A stretch of DNA of 64,000 nt. It comes from CAWBCI01 sp963787195 (GTDB lineage Bacteria > Bacteroidota > Bacteroidia > Bacteroidales > JAGOPY01). Under the pieces are notes generated by a model, which did not search any database, was not told the origin of the DNA, and worked only from the letters and a program-made list of their open reading frames with translations. Of this stretch, positions 63,102 through 64,000 are shown piece by piece. The position numbers and the translations under genes were made by a program. The stretch's first letter is position 1. Each line of letters starts with the position of its first letter. The stretch spans positions 39,210 through 103,209 of the forward strand of contig CAWBCI010000074.1 of the NCBI GenBank assembly GCA_963787195.1. The letters are read 5' to 3'.

Positions 63102-64000
63102 TTATTCAATACGAATTATCTTAGTAGTTGAAATTCCGAAATTTGTAATGATCCTGCAAAAATAAATTCCGGGTGAAAGCTCAGTTCTGCCTGCGTTTGA
63201 ATGCAGCAGGCTGATTTTATAATTTCCTTTGGGTAAATTTTTATTGAGGATAGTTTCCCTTATTTTCCCGTTCATTTCAATAAGCTGAATAGTGACCGGA
63301 GAATCTCCATCAAGTGAAAAAGCGGCATATACTTCCCCGGATGATGGATTAGGGAATATTTTCAGGGTAGAAGTCTGTATAAGTCCCTCAGCTTCTGTCA
63401 CACCGACTCCGGTTTGCAGAAGCCCGAAAAATTCCAGATATTTCCGCATCAGTTCCTCTTTTGTAGAAGGGTTTTGACTATCCTTCAGTCCTTGGAATTC
63501 TATGGATGAGCCTATAGTTTTATAATTTCCGGCATCGTATGCAACCGCAAGTCCCATTGCCGGATCATCACTTTCCAGAACAGTGAAAGCTGGTGAAAGT
63601 GGAAGCATTTTATCCCAATATACTGAATCTCCAACATAGTCAAAACTCATCCCATTTGTAAAAGCATTTTCATTTCCTTTAATATTTCCCATCATCACAT
63701 TACCAAATTTACCGTCAATATTGAACATAGGCTGAAGAGCGGTCTGGTAATCATAAAACCAGGTACTGGCGCCTTCCATATAAAGGTTTCCTCCGTTATT
63801 TAGATAATTAGCCAACATTTGTCCTTCCCCGGCATTCAGGATATGATTTTTCCAGAAAGATCCCAGGCATACAAATACAGCTTTATACTGGTTTAAATCA
63901 GCGGGGAAATCCGAAGCATATTCTGCCCCGGAATTTACCTGATTGATTGCAGTGATCATGGCCGGTCCGGAATTTTTATTCCCGTCCAGGTCCAGCACAA
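63102..64000 (-). CDS. C-terminal part of a T9SS cargo protein (cut by the window end)
   Basis: At least 298 residues are visible; the frame stays open to the window edge, and the first in-frame GTG (63998) is not a real start. Residues 1-195 (VLDLDGNKNSGPAMITAIN to MRKYLEFFGL) match the special domain of C25 paralogue 4 (LDLDNNHNSGPSIK to MLKYLEFFDF), including YLNNGGNLYMEG, LQPMFNI, GNIKGN and AYDAGNYKTIGSS. The end is a T9SS sorting domain (KIFPNPSSGEVYAAF to STTKIIRIE). The missing N-terminus may be another C25 protease, but only the next window can show this. Confidence 0.8.
   Translation of the reverse strand, partial: VLDLDGNKNSGPAMITAINQVNSGAEYASDFPADLNQYKAVFVCLGSFWKNHILNAGEGQMLANYLNNGGNLYMEGASTWFYDYQTALQPMFNIDGKFGNVMMGNIKGNENAFTNGMSFDYVGDSVYWDKMLPLSPAFTVLESDDPAMGLAVAYDAGNYKTIGSSIEFQGLKDSQNPSTKEELMRKYLEFFGLLQTGVGVTEAEGLIQTSTLKIFPNPSSGEVYAAFSLDGDSPVTIQLIEMNGKIRETILNKNLPKGNYKISLLHSNAGRTELSPGIYFCRIITNFGISTTKIIRIE

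Noticed and set aside
1..64000. CRISPR array, tRNA, rRNA, insertion sequence transposase or phage genes
   Set aside because: None was recognised; the only repeats are the tandem, dispersed and short-word types listed.

Overview
The window looks like a chromosome segment from a member of the Bacteroidota. Ten large secreted proteins (counting one cut by the window edge) carry a signal peptide where the N-terminus is visible and end in a type IX secretion (T9SS) type A sorting domain (pattern xPNPxxGxxxL..., ending in a basic tail). Several gene starts have a TAnnTTTG promoter box of the Bacteroidota type, and few have a strong Shine-Dalgarno sequence. No rRNA, tRNA or CRISPR array was recognised.

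Layout. (1) 1-12.4 kb is an accessory region, AT-rich and gene-sparse. It holds two Fic proteins, a PD-(D/E)XK nuclease-like protein, a two-gene AAA+ ATPase / subtilisin-like protease pair that matches the IetAS anti-phage/toxin-antitoxin architecture, a CPBP membrane protease, a small barrel-like protein, and a GntR regulator translationally coupled to a serine hydrolase. The gaps hold a tandem duplication with an inserted palindrome, a 61-bp dispersed repeat, and several short-word low-complexity tracts. (2) 12.4-21.6 kb is a surface polysaccharide cluster: seven tightly packed minus-strand genes (polymerase, two glycosyltransferases, ligase/polymerase, initiating sugar-phosphate transferase, nucleotidyltransferase-fold protein, lipid A type acyltransferase), a divergent Wzz-like chain-length protein and a sulfotransferase-like protein. 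(3) 21.7-23.8 kb encodes a single-heme cytochrome fused to a predicted outer-membrane barrel, resembling Cyc2 in architecture, and a diheme cytochrome lipoprotein. Together they suggest an outer-membrane electron-transfer module. (4) 24.1-31.2 kb has an SLC12-type permease, an AAA/DUF4143 ATPase, a T9SS-exported arylsulfotransferase-like protein and a beta-carbonic anhydrase. (5) 31.3-64 kb is an almost unbroken block of giant T9SS cargo: five complete gingipain-like C25 proteases, an Omp28-like protein, two paralogous Asp-box (BNR) proteins flanking a third Asp-box protein, and the C-terminus of another cargo protein at the window end.

How it fits together. The second half encodes a secreted or cell-surface set of proteases and adhesive/propeller proteins built from shared modules. 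Most of its members have their own terminator hairpin and several have a candidate promoter, so the array seems to have grown by duplication and module exchange rather than as one operon. The polysaccharide cluster would supply the glycan/LPS surface to which T9SS cargo is commonly anchored. That link is inference: no T9SS machinery gene lies in the window.
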